A stretch of DNA of 64,000 bases from Plotosus lineatus (GCA_024760905.1 CM045735.1:7431661-7495660); one strand, 5' to 3'. Counted from the first letter of the stretch, positions 10,418-22,127 are shown. Made by a program: numbers and translations. The notes: generated from the letters alone by a model not told the origin.

Positions 10418-10615
10418 TCTATTTTCTTCTCAAGCGCACTTGAGCAAGGCGGGTATTTCTGTCGTTGGTTGCTGTTTTCTTTTTCCATGCTGAGTAATAT
10501 CTCTGAGACTGATTTTCATAAAAGATCAGCTCAACTTCAGAGTGAGCAACCCAATTTCCCCACAGGCTTCCTTCTGTGTCAAATCCTGGCATGAGCGTCT
10601 GCGACACAGTTCAGC
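10418..10615 (+). repeat. Unclassified duplicated segment N (copy 1)
   Basis: This aligns by eye with 19427-19640: shared 'tctattttcttctc', 'ttttcttttt', 'cataaaag.*cagctcaactt', 'ccaatttcc', 'acaggc', 'tgtgtcaaa.cctggc'. It lacks SINE or MITE ends. Confidence 0.6.
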
Positions 10616-10883
10616 TCATGTACCTTATCATTATTCTCAGTGTTTACTCAAGTTTGAGCAACATACAATTTTTACCCACCGTTTTCCTTATATTGGGTTA
10701 TGCAGCATGTCTAGACACTGTGTTGGTATTCACAAGCTACCTTCAAGAATGAGCTGAAATAAGGACAGAATGATTGCCAAGGAATTTTATTCTGTACCTG
10801 TTTGTTACCCGACAAAGGTCAGAGTGTACAATGCCACTCTCCAGAGCCATCTGGGATTGGATACGGTTTTCCTATGACCGTTC
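10616..10883. other. Unique sequence
   Basis: No feature recognised. Confidence 0.5.
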
Positions 10884-11180
10884 ATCATTCATTTTCTGAA
10901 CCGGTTAATTCTAATTCGGGTCACGGGGAGCCGACTCCGGGCGAGGGCAGAGTACACCCTGAACAGTTCACCAGGCCATTGCAGGGCGGAAACATGCTGA
11001 CGGCTATGCAGCTACTCTTGACAAATGCCTCTCACCATAGAAAGTGAGAGACATGGTTGGCCTTTTGATAATACAGGAGGCTGTACTGGGGGGGACAGTG
11101 ACAACCTGTGGAGCGTGGGGCTTGAACCCCCAACCTTAGGATAAGTGATTCAGCACCTTTACCACCAGACCACCACTGCC
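10884..11180 (-). mobile_element. SINE family B
   Basis: Minus strand: head with 'gggttcaagccccacgctcc', body, and tail reaching 'attttctgaacc'. Short deletions occur in the tail and around the 'gaaccattgctgac' block. Confidence 0.87.
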
Positions 11181-12418
11181 GTGTTTTCCTATGACCCTGA
11201 AAGATAAGTGGTAGAGCTATTCAATATTTGGATGGACATTTGCAATCCTATGCACAATTCCATCCTTTCCTGCTTTCACTCCGGACCCTAGTCAGGAAAC
11301 AAACTGACCGAAGTCAATTCAGCCTTTAAGGGAGCTGCACTACTCTTGTACCACCAGCCTCAGAAGCCAAATCAATAGAGCTATCTTATCAGGACACCCA
11401 CTTTTAGGCAGTGCCTAAAATCTTGTGATTAAAGGATACCTGTGGTACCGATTTTAAACACTATGCAATGGTCTGGCGTACATTTTGTGCATGTTTGTTT
11501 ACTTTTTGTTCTGACAGGAAAGCCGAGCTGGCGAAGCGTTAGCTATGTGAGCTAGTTTGGATTTACCGTCACTCTCATCTCTGGCAGCATTCTCATCTTC
11601 AGAGTCACTAAAACTCAAGATTCGGTGTCTCCACAAAAGGCATCAACACCGTACAACACCAACAGTGTTCAACACCTCGAAATCATTTCAGAAGAAAACT
11701 GTTCACAATGGTAGTTCAGCCCTAGCTAGTATTGCACAGGATAAAATGACCAGTTTTGTGTTTTTTATGGCCATTTAAGTTAAAATAAGTGTCTGTATCA
11801 CGTAATCGTATTACACACGCAAAAATTACGCTGTACGGACAACCAATACAGGTACGTTTTATGTGTCTAAATATATTAATGTATTGTTTAGCTGACGGTT
11901 CCACTTGGTATGGTAGGACTGTGAAGACTTTACTCATTATATCATATCAGGTTCTTGTGAAAGTGGTAACCACTCAACAACATTGATGCCAATTCTTGGG
12001 AGTTCAACCTGAAGCTTGGAGTTATTTCAGTGTAGTTACATGTTCTCATCACAGCCACACGGGCATACTTCAAATTCTCCAGTTTGTTTTATAGCACTTG
12101 CCAAAAAAAAAAAAAACAAAAAAAAAAAACATGTTGGTAGGTGGAATGGCTACAAAAAGTTATGCCTATGAGCATGTGCGTGAAAGTGCGAGTATTTCAG
12201 CTTGGGGTTGACTCCAGATTAGAATTAAGAATCTTGGTGAACAAACAAATAAATGATTCCTTCTAGATTTATCTTAACATTGTGGTTTATATAACATTCA
12301 AATGTTATGCAATGGACAACCGACAAGCTTAACCTGAAATATGAACAAACACTCCCGAACCAACAGAACTGCGTGTTCCATCTGGATCTCACCATGTATA
12401 AAGACTTTACCTACTCAC
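11181..12418. other. Unique sequence
   Basis: Short frames at 11557-11778 and 11789-11986 have no domain I recognise. A-rich runs lie at 12102-12130. No repeat ends seen. Confidence 0.45.
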
Positions 12419-12756
12419 ACATTTACCAAATTCCTCAATCCTACTGAGGTCATAGGGAGGCTGCTGTCTATCTCAACTCATGCTTGGTGAGTGCGGGGTA
12501 CACCCTGAACGGCTTGCCAGTCTATTTCACGCCAACACACAAACACACACACACACACAAAACCATTCACATTCACACTTGGAACAAGCCTAATGTGCAT
12601 GTCTGAACTGTAGAAGGAAACGAGTAACCAAAGGAAACCCATGCAAGCATGGATAGAACATGCAAACTCCACCCAGAAAAACCTTCACCGAGCACAAGAT
12701 TCAAACCAAGGACCTTCTTGCTGTGAACCAGATGTGCTGACCACTATGCCACTGTC
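12419..12756 (-). mobile_element. SINE family A, full length
   Basis: The minus strand gives the head ('gtggcatagtggtcagcaca', B-box-like 'ggtttgaatc'), the body with an internal CA/TG run (12539-12559), and the shared 3' tail at the left edge. It shows how A copies carry small dinucleotide tracts between body and tail. Confidence 0.85.
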
Positions 12757-13639
12757 CTGCAAGTATAAAAACACATATGATAATAGTTTGTTTTGGATTT
12801 TTTTATGTTCTGAAAAGTTCACATTGCATCAAAATCCCTTTTGCCAAGGTCACAAGATTGGCTATACTCTCCTGGGGGGAGGGATGGGTTATCTCCCTTG
12901 TCAATCAAAGTAACACTAGCCAGGGTGTCTGTGACGCTTCATATCCTGGTCCCATAAGTGTGCCAAGTTTCGAATGTGCAATTTTGGGCCCAGATGAAAG
13001 ATCCCAAACCTGTGAGAGATATGGAGATGTATTTGATCTTTGGTGCAAAACAGAGATCCTGTGACATTCTGTTCAAAGACGGTCGACCAACCTGACAGTG
13101 TCATCTACCAACTTTGATGTCTCACCCAAGTTGATTAGATCCACATCTCATACAGTGACCTGCAAGAAACTTATACAGTATTATCACTGAAATCTCACAG
13201 CCTCTCAGTGCCATTACATTTTCCTGTGATGCATCAGCAGCAGCAATTTGAAAAGATGAAGTCGTCTGAGTTCAGGTGTTTCCTCGGATCCCCTCCATCC
13301 CAACACACTAGCCTTCCTCCAACAGTAGCTGTGGTGTGATGGAGAGATCTGGCTGGTCAGTGGGAATTGGCAAGTGACCAAAACTTGAACTGCTTGAGGC
13401 CACACCTGCTTTTGGTTTACATACAAATAGACATATTCTAAACAATATTTCTATAGAATATACTGGAAGAATATACATTGTCTCTTGCTTAGCCAATTTC
13501 TTCAGAAAACTAGAAATGCTAAAAGTGCAAATCTGTGCCGAGCTCATTTTCTTCTTCATTATTTCACAAAACGCATATTCTTTAATTATTTCGTCAAATT
13601 TCCCCTATCACACAATGTGAAAAAAAAAATTATAATCCA
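12757..13639. other. Unique sequence
   Basis: No gene or repeat family recognised. Short frames here have no domain I know. Confidence 0.45.
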
Positions 13640-14250
13640 GTCACTCAATAAAACCCCTTAATCATATTAGAGTATAGGAAACACTAGTCAAGAGGGGGGT
13701 ACACCCTGAACAGCTCACCAGACCATCAAAGGCCAACACACGCATCCAATGCCACATACATTGGCAAATTTGGAGACGCCAATTAACCTGATGTGCATGT
13801 CTTTGAACTGTGATAGAACTCGAAGAAAGCCCATGCAAACATCAGGCGAACATTCATTCATTCATTCTCTGAACCACTTAAGCCTAATTAGAGTCATAGG
13901 GAGGCTGGCGCCCATCCCAGCCGACTCCGGGTGAGGCCAGTATACACCCTGGACAGCTTGCCAGGCCATCTCAGGGCTGAAACATGCTGACAGCTATGCA
14001 GCTCCTCTTGATGAAAGTCAGCAATGGTTCTTTTACATGAACCTGTCACTATAGACAGTAAGAGACATGGCCGGCCTTTGATAACCCAGTTAGCTGCACT
14101 AGGGGGAGTGGGTGGGGGGGGGGGGGGCGTGACAACCCGTTGAGAGTGGTGCTTGAACCCACAACCTTAGGATCAGTTTCCAGCACCTTTAGGCCACCAC
14201 TGCCCCATGGGAGAACATGCCCACATAAAACCGCCCAAGCTCGGGACATT
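13640..14250 (-). mobile_element. SINE family A, split by a SINE B insertion
   Basis: A-family tail and body occupy 13640-13850, and the remaining A body ('gggagaacatg...') resumes at 14207. The interruption is SINE B 13851-14206. The flanks 'ggcgaacat' and 'gggagaacat' suggest an imperfect TSD. Family A was therefore present before this B copy. Confidence 0.75.
13851..14206 (-). mobile_element. SINE family B nested in SINE A
   Basis: A nearly complete B element on the minus strand, ending leftward in (CATT)n. A G-run expansion at 14113-14127 lies where other copies have a C/G run of about seven. Confidence 0.88.
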
Positions 14251-14281
14251 CCCCCACTAGGGGGCAGTGAAGTGGACGTAA

Positions 14282-14400
14282 AAATACCTGGATTTGGATC
14301 ATGACCCAGATCACCACGGAAATCTAATCTAAACAAATTGGCCAAAATCCCTTTATTACTTTTTGGCAAAGTTGCAAACAAACAAAAAAATAATAAAGAA
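14282..14400. repeat. Fragment of the dispersed repeat seen at 2690
   Basis: Shares 'ggatcatgacccagatcacc' and following phrasing with 2690-2955; the family is not identified. Confidence 0.3.
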
Positions 14401-15771
14401 AAACTAAAATATCAAACATAGCCTTCTTGGTCAAGGTTAAAAAACCTTGCTTTTTTAGAATGGAGCTCGGAGGTCTCTATACTGCCCTCAGTCAGAGTTG
14501 AATCCGTGATATTCTGAATTGCTGTTCACAGTTTAGTATATAACATGCTCTCATGCTCTTCCAGACCCGGACACATGCTGACCTTCTAATGGTGTAGTAG
14601 TCTACTGCATAATGCATTAAATAACACGATGAATAATTCGTAGTCGAGAACCATTGTTACCAGAAACATTGAAAGTGGCGAATAAAACCCATGTAGATTT
14701 GTTGTTGTTGTTGTTAAATTCAACACAAACAATATTAAAGCTTGCGGAACCAAAATAAAGGTTTAGAAAGGTTTAGTTTAATTTAAAAAGTGGGAAAAAA
14801 AGGCAGGAGTCAGAAGCACTTGTTATAATCAGAGCCGCAGTGGACGCCATTACACGCCGTATAGCCACTGGTTTTAATGGCTGAGTTGTGTGTTCTGACT
14901 TAATCTGGTCCACGTTATAGTTTATCAACTTAAATTTGTAAATAATAAGTGTAGACTAAAATAGTTTGAAAGCCAAAGGTTATTTTAGTAATTTCGTCAT
15001 AAGCATGATTCCATAAACGCCACTTATAATATTAGACCTGTGATTGGATGTAGCTGGTTTAGCTCAAGATTTCTGGCCAATGAACCTCCAGTATTCATTT
15101 GGATCTTGGAAAAATACCACTAAAAAAAGTAAAGAGTAAGAAACATACCTCTCAGACTTTCAAATTTCAAAATTTTATGGGAGAGGCCCCCCAGGACCAC
15201 CACCACCCCCTCCCCTTCCCTTGTAAGAGGGCTGGGAATACCCCCTCCTGCACCATCCCTGAGCTTCACGCTGCTGTGCACCTTGGTCGCTTTGCATGTA
15301 CTCACTTTTTTTTTTTTTTTTTTTTGCCCACTATGGCACTTGTTATGAGGATGTGTGGACCTTTGATGGTGTGTATGATGCATTGCTGAAATTATAGAAA
15401 CCGTACAGCCAAAAACATACCGCACGGAGAGTAAATTATGCATTAGTTGGGTTACACGTACAATGAATAGTAATTTGGCTTTTGACGGCATCCCTCACAA
15501 AGAGCACAGCATAACTAGTGCATGCATTAAACAGTTCATGAGGGGTCCTGATTGCAGAAGCACTGGGGTGCCTACATACGTTTTGGTCCTACTTAATGAG
15601 ATCCGCTCATTTTTCATTGATATTACTATTTCCCAGGATGCAACATCGGTCATGTTTATGCATGAAGTGGTGAAATGTCAACCACATAAAAATGGACTGT
15701 GGGAAGTTTTTGCTGACATACTTTGCATGGCGAGATGAAAAACTCATTTTGATAATGTAATCAGTTTAAAA
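14401..15771. other. Unique sequence, one 91-codon frame of unknown meaning
   Basis: The forward frame 15463-15738 reads MNSNLAFDGIPHKEH...; I do not recognise it and see no splice context. A T run lies at 15307-15325 and a C-rich stretch at 15189-15220. Confidence 0.4.
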
Positions 15772-16040
15772 GGGCAGCCCAGTGGTTAGCATGTCCGCCT
15801 CACACATGGATCTGGGTTCAAGTCCCGGGATCGGGTTTTCATGTGTGGAGTCTGCATGGTCTCTCTGTGCTTACATGGGTTTTATCTGGGTACTCTGGTT
15901 TCCTTCCACAGTCCAAAGACATGCACATCAGGCTAATTTCATGTCATAGACTGGTGAGTAATTTACTGTGTACACCGTCTTCGCCCGGTATCGGCTAAGA
16001 TAAGTTCTGGCTTCTCGGCAACCCCAATATTAGGGTTATG
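15772..16040 (+). mobile_element. SINE family A
   Basis: Head 'cagtggttagcatgtccgcc', B box 'gggttcaagtccc', then 'ccacagtccaaagacatgca' and a decayed tail. Confidence 0.83.
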
Positions 16041-16065
16041 GGGTGTATTAGTTAACACATTGAGA

Positions 16066-16084
16066 GAAAGAGAGAGAGAGAGAG
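16066..16084. repeat. (GA)n microsatellite
   Basis: Short GA run separating two A-family copies. Confidence 0.8.
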
Positions 16085-16325
16085 TCCAGTCCTGTGTGTA
16101 GTTTGCATGTTCTCACCATGCATACATGGGTTTTCTTCAGGCAGTCCACATCCATTACACAGTCCAAACACATGCATATTACGCTAATATATTTTTTAAT
16201 TGCTTCTAGATGCGAGTGTGACTGGATGTGTGTGTATTTAGCAAGCTCTTCAGTGTGTACGTTGACAATGCCCAGAGATGGATGGGGGTAGGTTCCAGCC
16301 CTCTGCGGCCCTCAGACGACAAAGC
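16085..16325 (+). mobile_element. SINE family A, 5'-truncated and diverged
   Basis: Begins in the 'gtgtgtagtttgcatgttct' body block and ends in a decayed tail at 16325. It faces the tail of the inverted copy 16337-16592 (tail to tail). Confidence 0.65.
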
Positions 16326-16336
16326 AGAAAGATTTT

Positions 16337-16445
16337 CACTCATTTGCCTAGCCAGTTATATTTACTAGGGTCGCAAAGAGGTTGGAGCCTATCTCAGCCA
16401 ACACTGGGTGACGGTGGGCTACGCTCTCTAAAGTCACATGGCCAA

Positions 16446-16492
<47 letters not shown>

Positions 16493-16592
16493 CCATTCAT
16501 GCTCATACTCACACCAAAAGGGATGTCTTTGGAATGCTGGAGGAAACTAGAGTACCATGAAGAAACCACACAAGCAAGAGTAGAATTGCAGG
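16337..16592 (-). mobile_element. SINE family A with internal (CA)n
   Basis: Minus-strand tail and body; a (CA)n tract of about 40 bp at 16449-16488. The head is lost at the junction with D2. Confidence 0.75.
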
Positions 16593-16734
16593 ACAGGGAT
16601 CTCTCACTTTCCGCGGTTAATGGGGACCGAGACACCCTCGCGACCGCCGATTTCCGCGAAATAGTATTACCCCCCCCCACCCCCACCCCACCCGACTGAC
16701 GTATCTGATTTCAGATGTATATGTGTATATAATA

Positions 16735-17050
16735 GTGGGGCCAGTAGTGTAGTGGTTAGAGTGCTGGGCTCATGATCAGGAGGTTGTGAGTTCAAATCCC
16801 ACTGAGACCCCCTCTGTGCTAAGACCCCTGGGCAAGGTGTCAACCACAAGTGTGCCTCTGTTCACCCAGCAGTATAAATGGGTACCAGTAAAAATATACT
16901 GGGAAGGTAACCTGCGATGAACTAGCGTCCCCTCCAGGAGGAGTTGAGCTCCTGGTCACTTCACGCTATGGAAACCGGGGATAAGCACCACCAGCCTGAT
17001 GAGCCACTAGGCTCGGGTGTAAAAACCCAACAGACTTACCTCACCTTACC
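16735..17050 (+). mobile_element. SINE family E with exact 14-bp TSD
   Basis: Both flanks read 'atgtgtatataata' (16721-16734 and 17051-17064). The head is tRNA-like: A box 'tagtgtagtggttagagtgc', an anticodon-loop-like 'gctCATga', and B box 'gagttcaaatccc'. This resembles elongator tRNA-Met, though the identity is inference. The body includes 'ctctgttcacccagcagtat'. The end is 'cctcaccttacc'. Further copies: 24959-25251 and 58914-59193. Confidence 0.92.
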
Positions 17051-17086
17051 ATGTGTATATAATATAAATAAATACATATTCAATGC

Positions 17087-17400
17087 AGGCAGTGGTGGTC
17101 TAGTGGTATAAGGCACTGGATCGCTGATCCAAAGGTTGGGGGTTCGAGTCCCACTCTCCACAAGGTTGTCACTGTCCCCCCCCCCAGTGCAGCTAACTGG
17201 ATTATCAAAGGCCGGCCATGTCTCTCACTGTCTATGGTGTGAGGCATGTAAAAGAACCATTGCTGACTTTCGACAAGAGTAGGCTGCAAAGACGAGATGG
17301 CGAGCTGTCCAGGGTGTACTCTGCCCTCGCCCTGAGTTGGCTGGGATGGGCACCAGCCTCTCCGTGACCCTAATTAGGATGAAGCGGTTACAGAAAATGA
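17087..17400 (+). mobile_element. SINE family B with exact 13-bp TSD
   Basis: Both flanks read 'acatattcaatgc' (17074-17086 and 17401-17413). The head contains A box 'tggtctagtggtata' and B box 'gggttcgagtccc'. Standard body and tail, with a short deletion before 'gagatggcgagctg'. Confidence 0.93.
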
Positions 17401-17732
17401 ACATATTCAATGCTATGAATGCTTATAATAGCAATTATACTTTCAAAAATAATGCATATAATGTAAATAAAATATAAATATACACACACACAGATGCGCA
17501 CTTCACATAAAAATGTAAATAGTTTTGTTCGGGGGGGGGGGGTGTTTTTTTGTTTGTTTGTGATATTCTTTTTTCATAATTGGCCTTGTTTTGTGGCATT
17601 TTCCTTAACTTTTCCCCCGATTTTTTCTAAATTTCCTTATTTTTTTATTTTCGATGAATATTTTTGAGAAACCCGCGACGCACTGAAGCCACGGGAACTG
17701 AAGCACGAAGTAGTGAGGGATCACTGGATTCC

Positions 17733-18052
17733 ACTCACTCATTTGGCCGACCACTTAATCCTATTAGGGTCCAAAGGAGGCTAGTGACTAGCTCAATCGA
17801 CACGGAGCAAAGGAGGGGTACACCCATCACAGGGCCAACACACACTCACACACATTCACGCAGATCATTTTGGAATATATATCAAACCTAATGTTCATGG
17901 TTTTGGTCTGTGGGAAACCAGACTACCTGGAGGAAGCCCACACAAACACAAAGAAAATTCAAATTTCAAACCGGAAGGCCCGAGCCCAGGACTTGAGCCC
18001 AGTACGTTCTTGCTTTGAGGTGGATGTGCTGACCATTACACCACCTTCCCTC
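17733..18052 (-). mobile_element. SINE family A, near full length
   Basis: Minus-strand head ends at 18052 ('ggtggtgtaatggtcagcac'). The tail starts at 17733 ('cactcactcatttggccg'). Confidence 0.82.
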
Positions 18053-18359
18053 CCTATTAGTCTACCAGATCTTCTTCCAAAATAACAAAGTACACAAGGT
18101 ACAGTTATTTAAATATTTAACAGATCAGTTATTTTAGTGAAATTAAGGAGCATCAAAGATTAAATCAGCCTTTTAAATTAAATATGTAACATTTTTCTCT
18201 GGGCAATCCATTTTAATTTCATTACTTGTTTGAAGTTATTATTATTTAATAGGGATTTTAGGGCTCTGAAATCAGATTGGACACAAAAATATTCATGTGA
18301 ATGAAATGTTTTATTGTAAATTATTTAAGATGCACTGTGTACAAGAACATAGATACATC
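18053..18359. other. Unique AT-rich sequence
   Basis: No feature recognised. Confidence 0.5.
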
Positions 18360-18665
18360 GTCCATTCATTCATTCTGATTACAGTATTCTGTTTGTAGGA
18401 TCGCAGCAAAGCTGGAGCCCATCCCAACCGACTCTGGGCGAAAGGCAGGACACACCCTAAACAGCACACCAAGGTATCGTAGAGTTAACACTTACAAATA
18501 ACCATTCACATGAATATTTACATTCGGGGGCAATCCATTGTAGCCAATTAGACTAACGTGCATATCTTTGGACTATTGGAGGAACTCCACACAAAACAGA
18601 CGTCTTTGATAACCATGACACCTTCTTGCTGTGAGGTGAGAGTGCGAGCCATTACGTCATCATAT
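18360..18665 (-). mobile_element. SINE family A, diverged
   Basis: Tail 'ccattcattcattctgatta' at the left; head 'atggctcgcactctcacctc' (minus strand) at the right. Confidence 0.75.
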
Positions 18666-18693
18666 CAATGGACACACTATATTTAAGCGTATG

Positions 18694-18957
18694 TTCATTC
18701 ATTCATTCTCTGAACCACACACTTATTCCTAATTAGGGTTGCAGAGAGGCTGCCGCCCATCTCAGCTGACGCTGGGAGAGGGCGGGGTACACTCTGGACA
18801 GCTTGGCAGGTCATTATAGGGCAGAAACATGCCGACGGCAATCCAATGGCCTACTGTTTATGAACGACAGCAATTCTTTTACATGCCTCTCAGCACAGAC
18901 AGTGAGAGACATGGCTGGCCTTTCATAACCGAGTTAGCTGCACCGGGGGCAGGGGAA
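18694..18957 (-). mobile_element. SINE family B, head missing
   Basis: Tail and body are clear up to the GGGTTATC region; the tRNA-like head is absent, consistent with 5' truncation. Confidence 0.8.
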
Positions 18958-19044
18958 GGCCAACACATTCACCTAATCGTTAATTACTATTGACTTTTAA
19001 TGGATGAAGACTCAGGATGAACACACATAGAACTGATACAGAAG

Positions 19045-19349
19045 GGGGCAGTGGTGACCTGGGGGGGTAAGGCACTGGATCACCAATCCCAAGGTTGGAG
19101 GTTCAAGCCCCACTTACTACAGGTTGTCACTGCCCCCCCAGTGCAGCTAACTGGGTTATCAAAGGCCGGCCATGTCTCTCACTGTCCATGATGTGAAGCA
19201 TGTAAAAGAACCATTGCTGACTTTCGACAAGAGTAGCTGTATAGCCATCAGTGTGCTTCTGCCCTGCAATGGCCTGGCGAGCTGTCCAGGGTGTCCTCTG
19301 CCCTTGCCCAGAGTCAGGATTAAGTGGTTACAGAAAATGAATGAATGAA
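19045..19349 (+). mobile_element. SINE family B with near-exact TSD
   Basis: Flanks 'tgatacagaag' (19034-19044) and 'tgatacaggag' (19350-19360) differ at one base. A tail deletion removes the 'tgggatgggcgcc' block. Confidence 0.9.
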
Positions 19350-19426
19350 TGATACAGGAGGTGCTTTTAACATCCCATAGACATATAAACGCTGTAGGTA
19401 TCTTCCTGCAGAATTGAAGCCCCACT

Positions 19427-19640
19427 AGTTCTATTTTCTTCTCTAGCACAACAGAACAGGCTGGATATTTATGTCATTGTTTATGTTTTCTTTTTTCACA
19501 CCATGTAGTCACGTCTCCTAGAGTGATTTCCATAAAAGCACAGCTCAACTTCAATGTAAACAAGCCAATTTCCCTACAGGCACTCTTGTGTCAAAGCCTG
19601 GCGTGGGCCTCTGCCGTACAGTTGAACCCACAGACCAGTG
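19427..19640 (+). repeat. Unclassified duplicated segment N (copy 2)
   Basis: Counterpart of 10418-10615; see that entry. Both copies begin near 'tctattttcttctc' and end near a GTTCAGCTC/GTTGAACCC position. Confidence 0.6.
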
Positions 19641-19956
19641 AAGAAGAAACTCTTCAGTAAGCAACTGTAGCATGTACGCACACTTGGACAGCTTACATGC
19701 TGTAATACATCCGCCAGAAAACCTTCTGTCTTTTCCACGCTGTTGAACTCTGCATATGGCAGACGCGGATCCGCCATTTATGGAGCGACTGTGGGAGACT
19801 CCTGAGACACAACGAATCAATCACCATCCCAACTATTCAAATATGGAATCTGTTCTTAAGATACTAGCTACAAGTATACAGTGTACTAAAGATGCATTCT
19901 GATTGGTCTGCTATGAGAGACATTATCCTCGTGGATAACAGCACAGTACTTTGATA
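19641..19956. other. Unique sequence
   Basis: No feature recognised. Confidence 0.5.
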
Positions 19957-19958
19957 TA

Positions 19959-20949
19959 CAGGTGTACCTTGACTTAAGTCGTTTCGAGTTAAGTCATTCT
20001 CTATTATATGTCGGTTTTCAATAAATATAGGGGGGAAAATGCATAGTCATGGATTTTGCTCTCAAATGTTTATTTTATAATGTTTTTAAATTAGTGAAGT
20101 GCTTCTCAATTATTTTTTGTGACGCCCCCCTCTAGGAAGAAAAAATAATAATAATTTCACCCCCCTCGTGTGCGACTATAATTAGTATTATTTGTCTCTA
20201 AAATTGTTATTAATATACCTCTGCATAACATTGTATCTATTAACATTAAAAGTAAGAAGCATGAAATAATTTTAAAAAACACTTAATTCTAGTACAGTAT
20301 GGCAAAAAGCATGTTCCCCAGGGTCATACGCGCCCCCTCTGACATCATACCGGGTGCAGCCCCTATTTGAGAAGCACTGAATTAGCGTCAACGCCGGCAA
20401 ATTATACGACATTACTAGCACTTCATTCCAATTTAGCCAATGGGTGAGAGCTTTTTTTTTTTCTCTCCTGTTGATTGTGGTTGCAGATGATGTGTACACC
20501 TCTTTTTTTCTCCTTCGTGCACATGTCATCAACGTGATTGCTTGAATTACGAATTCAAGGGGTTTTTGTTCCTGTGTTTTTATTGATTATTGAAGCCCTA
20601 TGATGTCACTCAAATGCCCTGTATCTATGGTGAGAAGCCTAAGCGCTTTATTTATTCATATATATTATCACAGTACAAAATTAAAAAGTTTTCACTTAAA
20701 GTGAAAAAGTGTAAGTTTTACTGCATTTTACTGCATTATTACTGTATTAATGAGTAAGACTGTCCACAGAATGTGTTTAACAAGCATATTTTAGTGTAAT
20801 ATCATACATAGGGTTTTAAAACCGCATCAATAATTTGTGGCTTTCTGGGATCTGCGGGTGGGGGAGGAACGTACCCCCCCGCAATTAACGGGGGCATTCT
20901 GTATATTATATATATATTTAGTATATTATATATATATTTAGTATATTAA

Positions 20950-20990
<41 letters not shown>

Positions 20991-21114
20991 GACAAATAAA
21001 TTTGGCATAGCCTCGCCTAGGCTAGCCTACAGACAAACTAATTCGATTCAAGTTGTTTTCAATTTACGTCGTCTCTCCTGGAACCAAATAATTACGTAAG
21101 CCAAGATATACCTG
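19959..21114. mobile_element. Tigger/pogo-like non-autonomous element, family F (F1)
   Basis: Starts CAGGTGTACCTTGACTTAAG and ends 'gccaagatatacctg', with TA on both sides (19957-19958, 21115-21116). No transposase frame. A hAT MITE lies inside at 20097-20379. A (TA)n tract lies at 20944-20986. A terminus-like piece 'ccgcaattaacgggggcatt' near 20876-20898 suggests a further fragment inside. Confidence 0.83.
20097..20379. mobile_element. hAT MITE, family G, nested in F1
   Basis: Ends are AGTGCTTCTCAA and TTGAGAAGCACTG. Flanks 'aattagtg' (20089-20096) and 'aattagcg' (20380-20387) form an 8-bp TSD with one transition. Relatives: 35451-35847 and 56140-56405. Confidence 0.9.
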
Positions 21115-21258
21115 TATTTTTTGTTTGTTTGTTTGTTTCTGTGTAGTATAATATACTTAACTCTGAATAAGTAGCTTCAAAACATGCTGTAAGCTACAGT
21201 ACAAATGCTCGGCTCAGAGCACATGGAGCTCATCTGATCAGCCTTTATTATAGTTAAT

Positions 21259-21593
21259 CTTCTCTTCTTCTCTTTCGGCTTTTTCCCTTTCTCGGGAGTC
21301 GCCACAGCGAATCATCTGATTCGCACATTTGATTTGGCATAGGTTTTTTTTTACGTCGGATGCCCTTCCTGTCACAACCCTTTAGCAAGGGACAGAAACA
21401 CGCCAACGGCTCTGCAGCGACTCTTTACGAAAGTCAGCAATGGTTCTTTTACATGCCTCACACCATAGACAGTGAGAGACATGGCCCGCCTTTGATAACC
21501 CAGTTAGCTGCACTGGGGCGACAGTGACAACCCTGTGGAGAGTGGGACTTGAACCCCCAACCTTGGGATCAGCAATCCAGTGCCCTATACCAC
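21259..21593 (-). mobile_element. SINE family B' (B head and body, RTE 3' tail), exact TSD
   Basis: Both flanks read 'tatagttaat' (21249-21258 and 21594-21603). On the minus strand it begins inside the tRNA-like head, follows the B body to 'cgtgtttctgtcccttgct', then switches to 'gttgtgacaggaagggcatc' and finally to the RTE LINE 3' end: 'gattcgctgtggcgactc', 'aaaaagccgaaag' and a GAAGAA tail. The left edge is therefore the 3' end. The TSD proves this chimera moved as one unit. Confidence 0.9.
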
Positions 21594-21603
21594 TATAGTT
21601 AAT

Positions 21604-21925
21604 ATGTCTAAAAATTATTACACTCACCTTTTTTTCAGATATCCAACTGACATGAGGCCCTGGGACAGACCCAGAACTGGCAAGGAAGGATTATATATCC
21701 ATAAGGCCTGGCAACACCTTGGGATCCCCAGGAGGAGTTAGAGAGTGTCACTGGTTAGAGAGATACATGGGTTTCTTTCCTCGACCTGCTGCCTAAATAA
21801 CACAACCTTTCTTTTTTTTTCCTCGATTTCCCCCCATTTTTTTCCTTCTAATCTAGTCGTATCCAATTCTGACCCATCACATCTTCATTCCTTACCCTAT
21901 CACACAATCACCACCACATGTATTG
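21604..21925. other. Unique, pyrimidine-rich sequence
   Basis: T- and C-rich stretch at 21778-21850; no gene recognised. Confidence 0.5.
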
Positions 21926-21927
21926 TA

Positions 21928-22073
21928 CAGTGATCCCTCGATAGTTCGTGCTTCAGAAACTGTTAAAGAAAATGCCGCAAAACAAGGCCAATTAAGCAAA
22001 AAAAAAAAAAAAAAGACCCAAATACAACAATAACAAAAACAAAAAAAAACCCAAACAAACAAAAACAACCCCC

Positions 22074-22127
<54 letters not shown>

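Larger units (their letters stand above)
16594..17726 (-). mobile_element. Family D transposon (D2) hosting two SINE insertions
   Basis: Ends are CAGGGATCTCTCAC and GAGGGATCACTG. The internal order matches D6 (48125-48650) once 16735-17050 (SINE E) and 17087-17400 (SINE B) and their TSDs are removed. D2 was therefore in place before both SINEs. No transposase is encoded. Confidence 0.85.

Noticed and set aside
15463..15738. 91-codon forward frame as a host gene
   Set aside because: No recognisable domain, splice sites or supporting context; kept only as an unexplained frame.
16735..16810. Functional tRNA gene
   Set aside because: A and B boxes are present, but the sequence runs into a SINE body, repeats at three loci and has a TSD around the whole unit. 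It is a SINE head.
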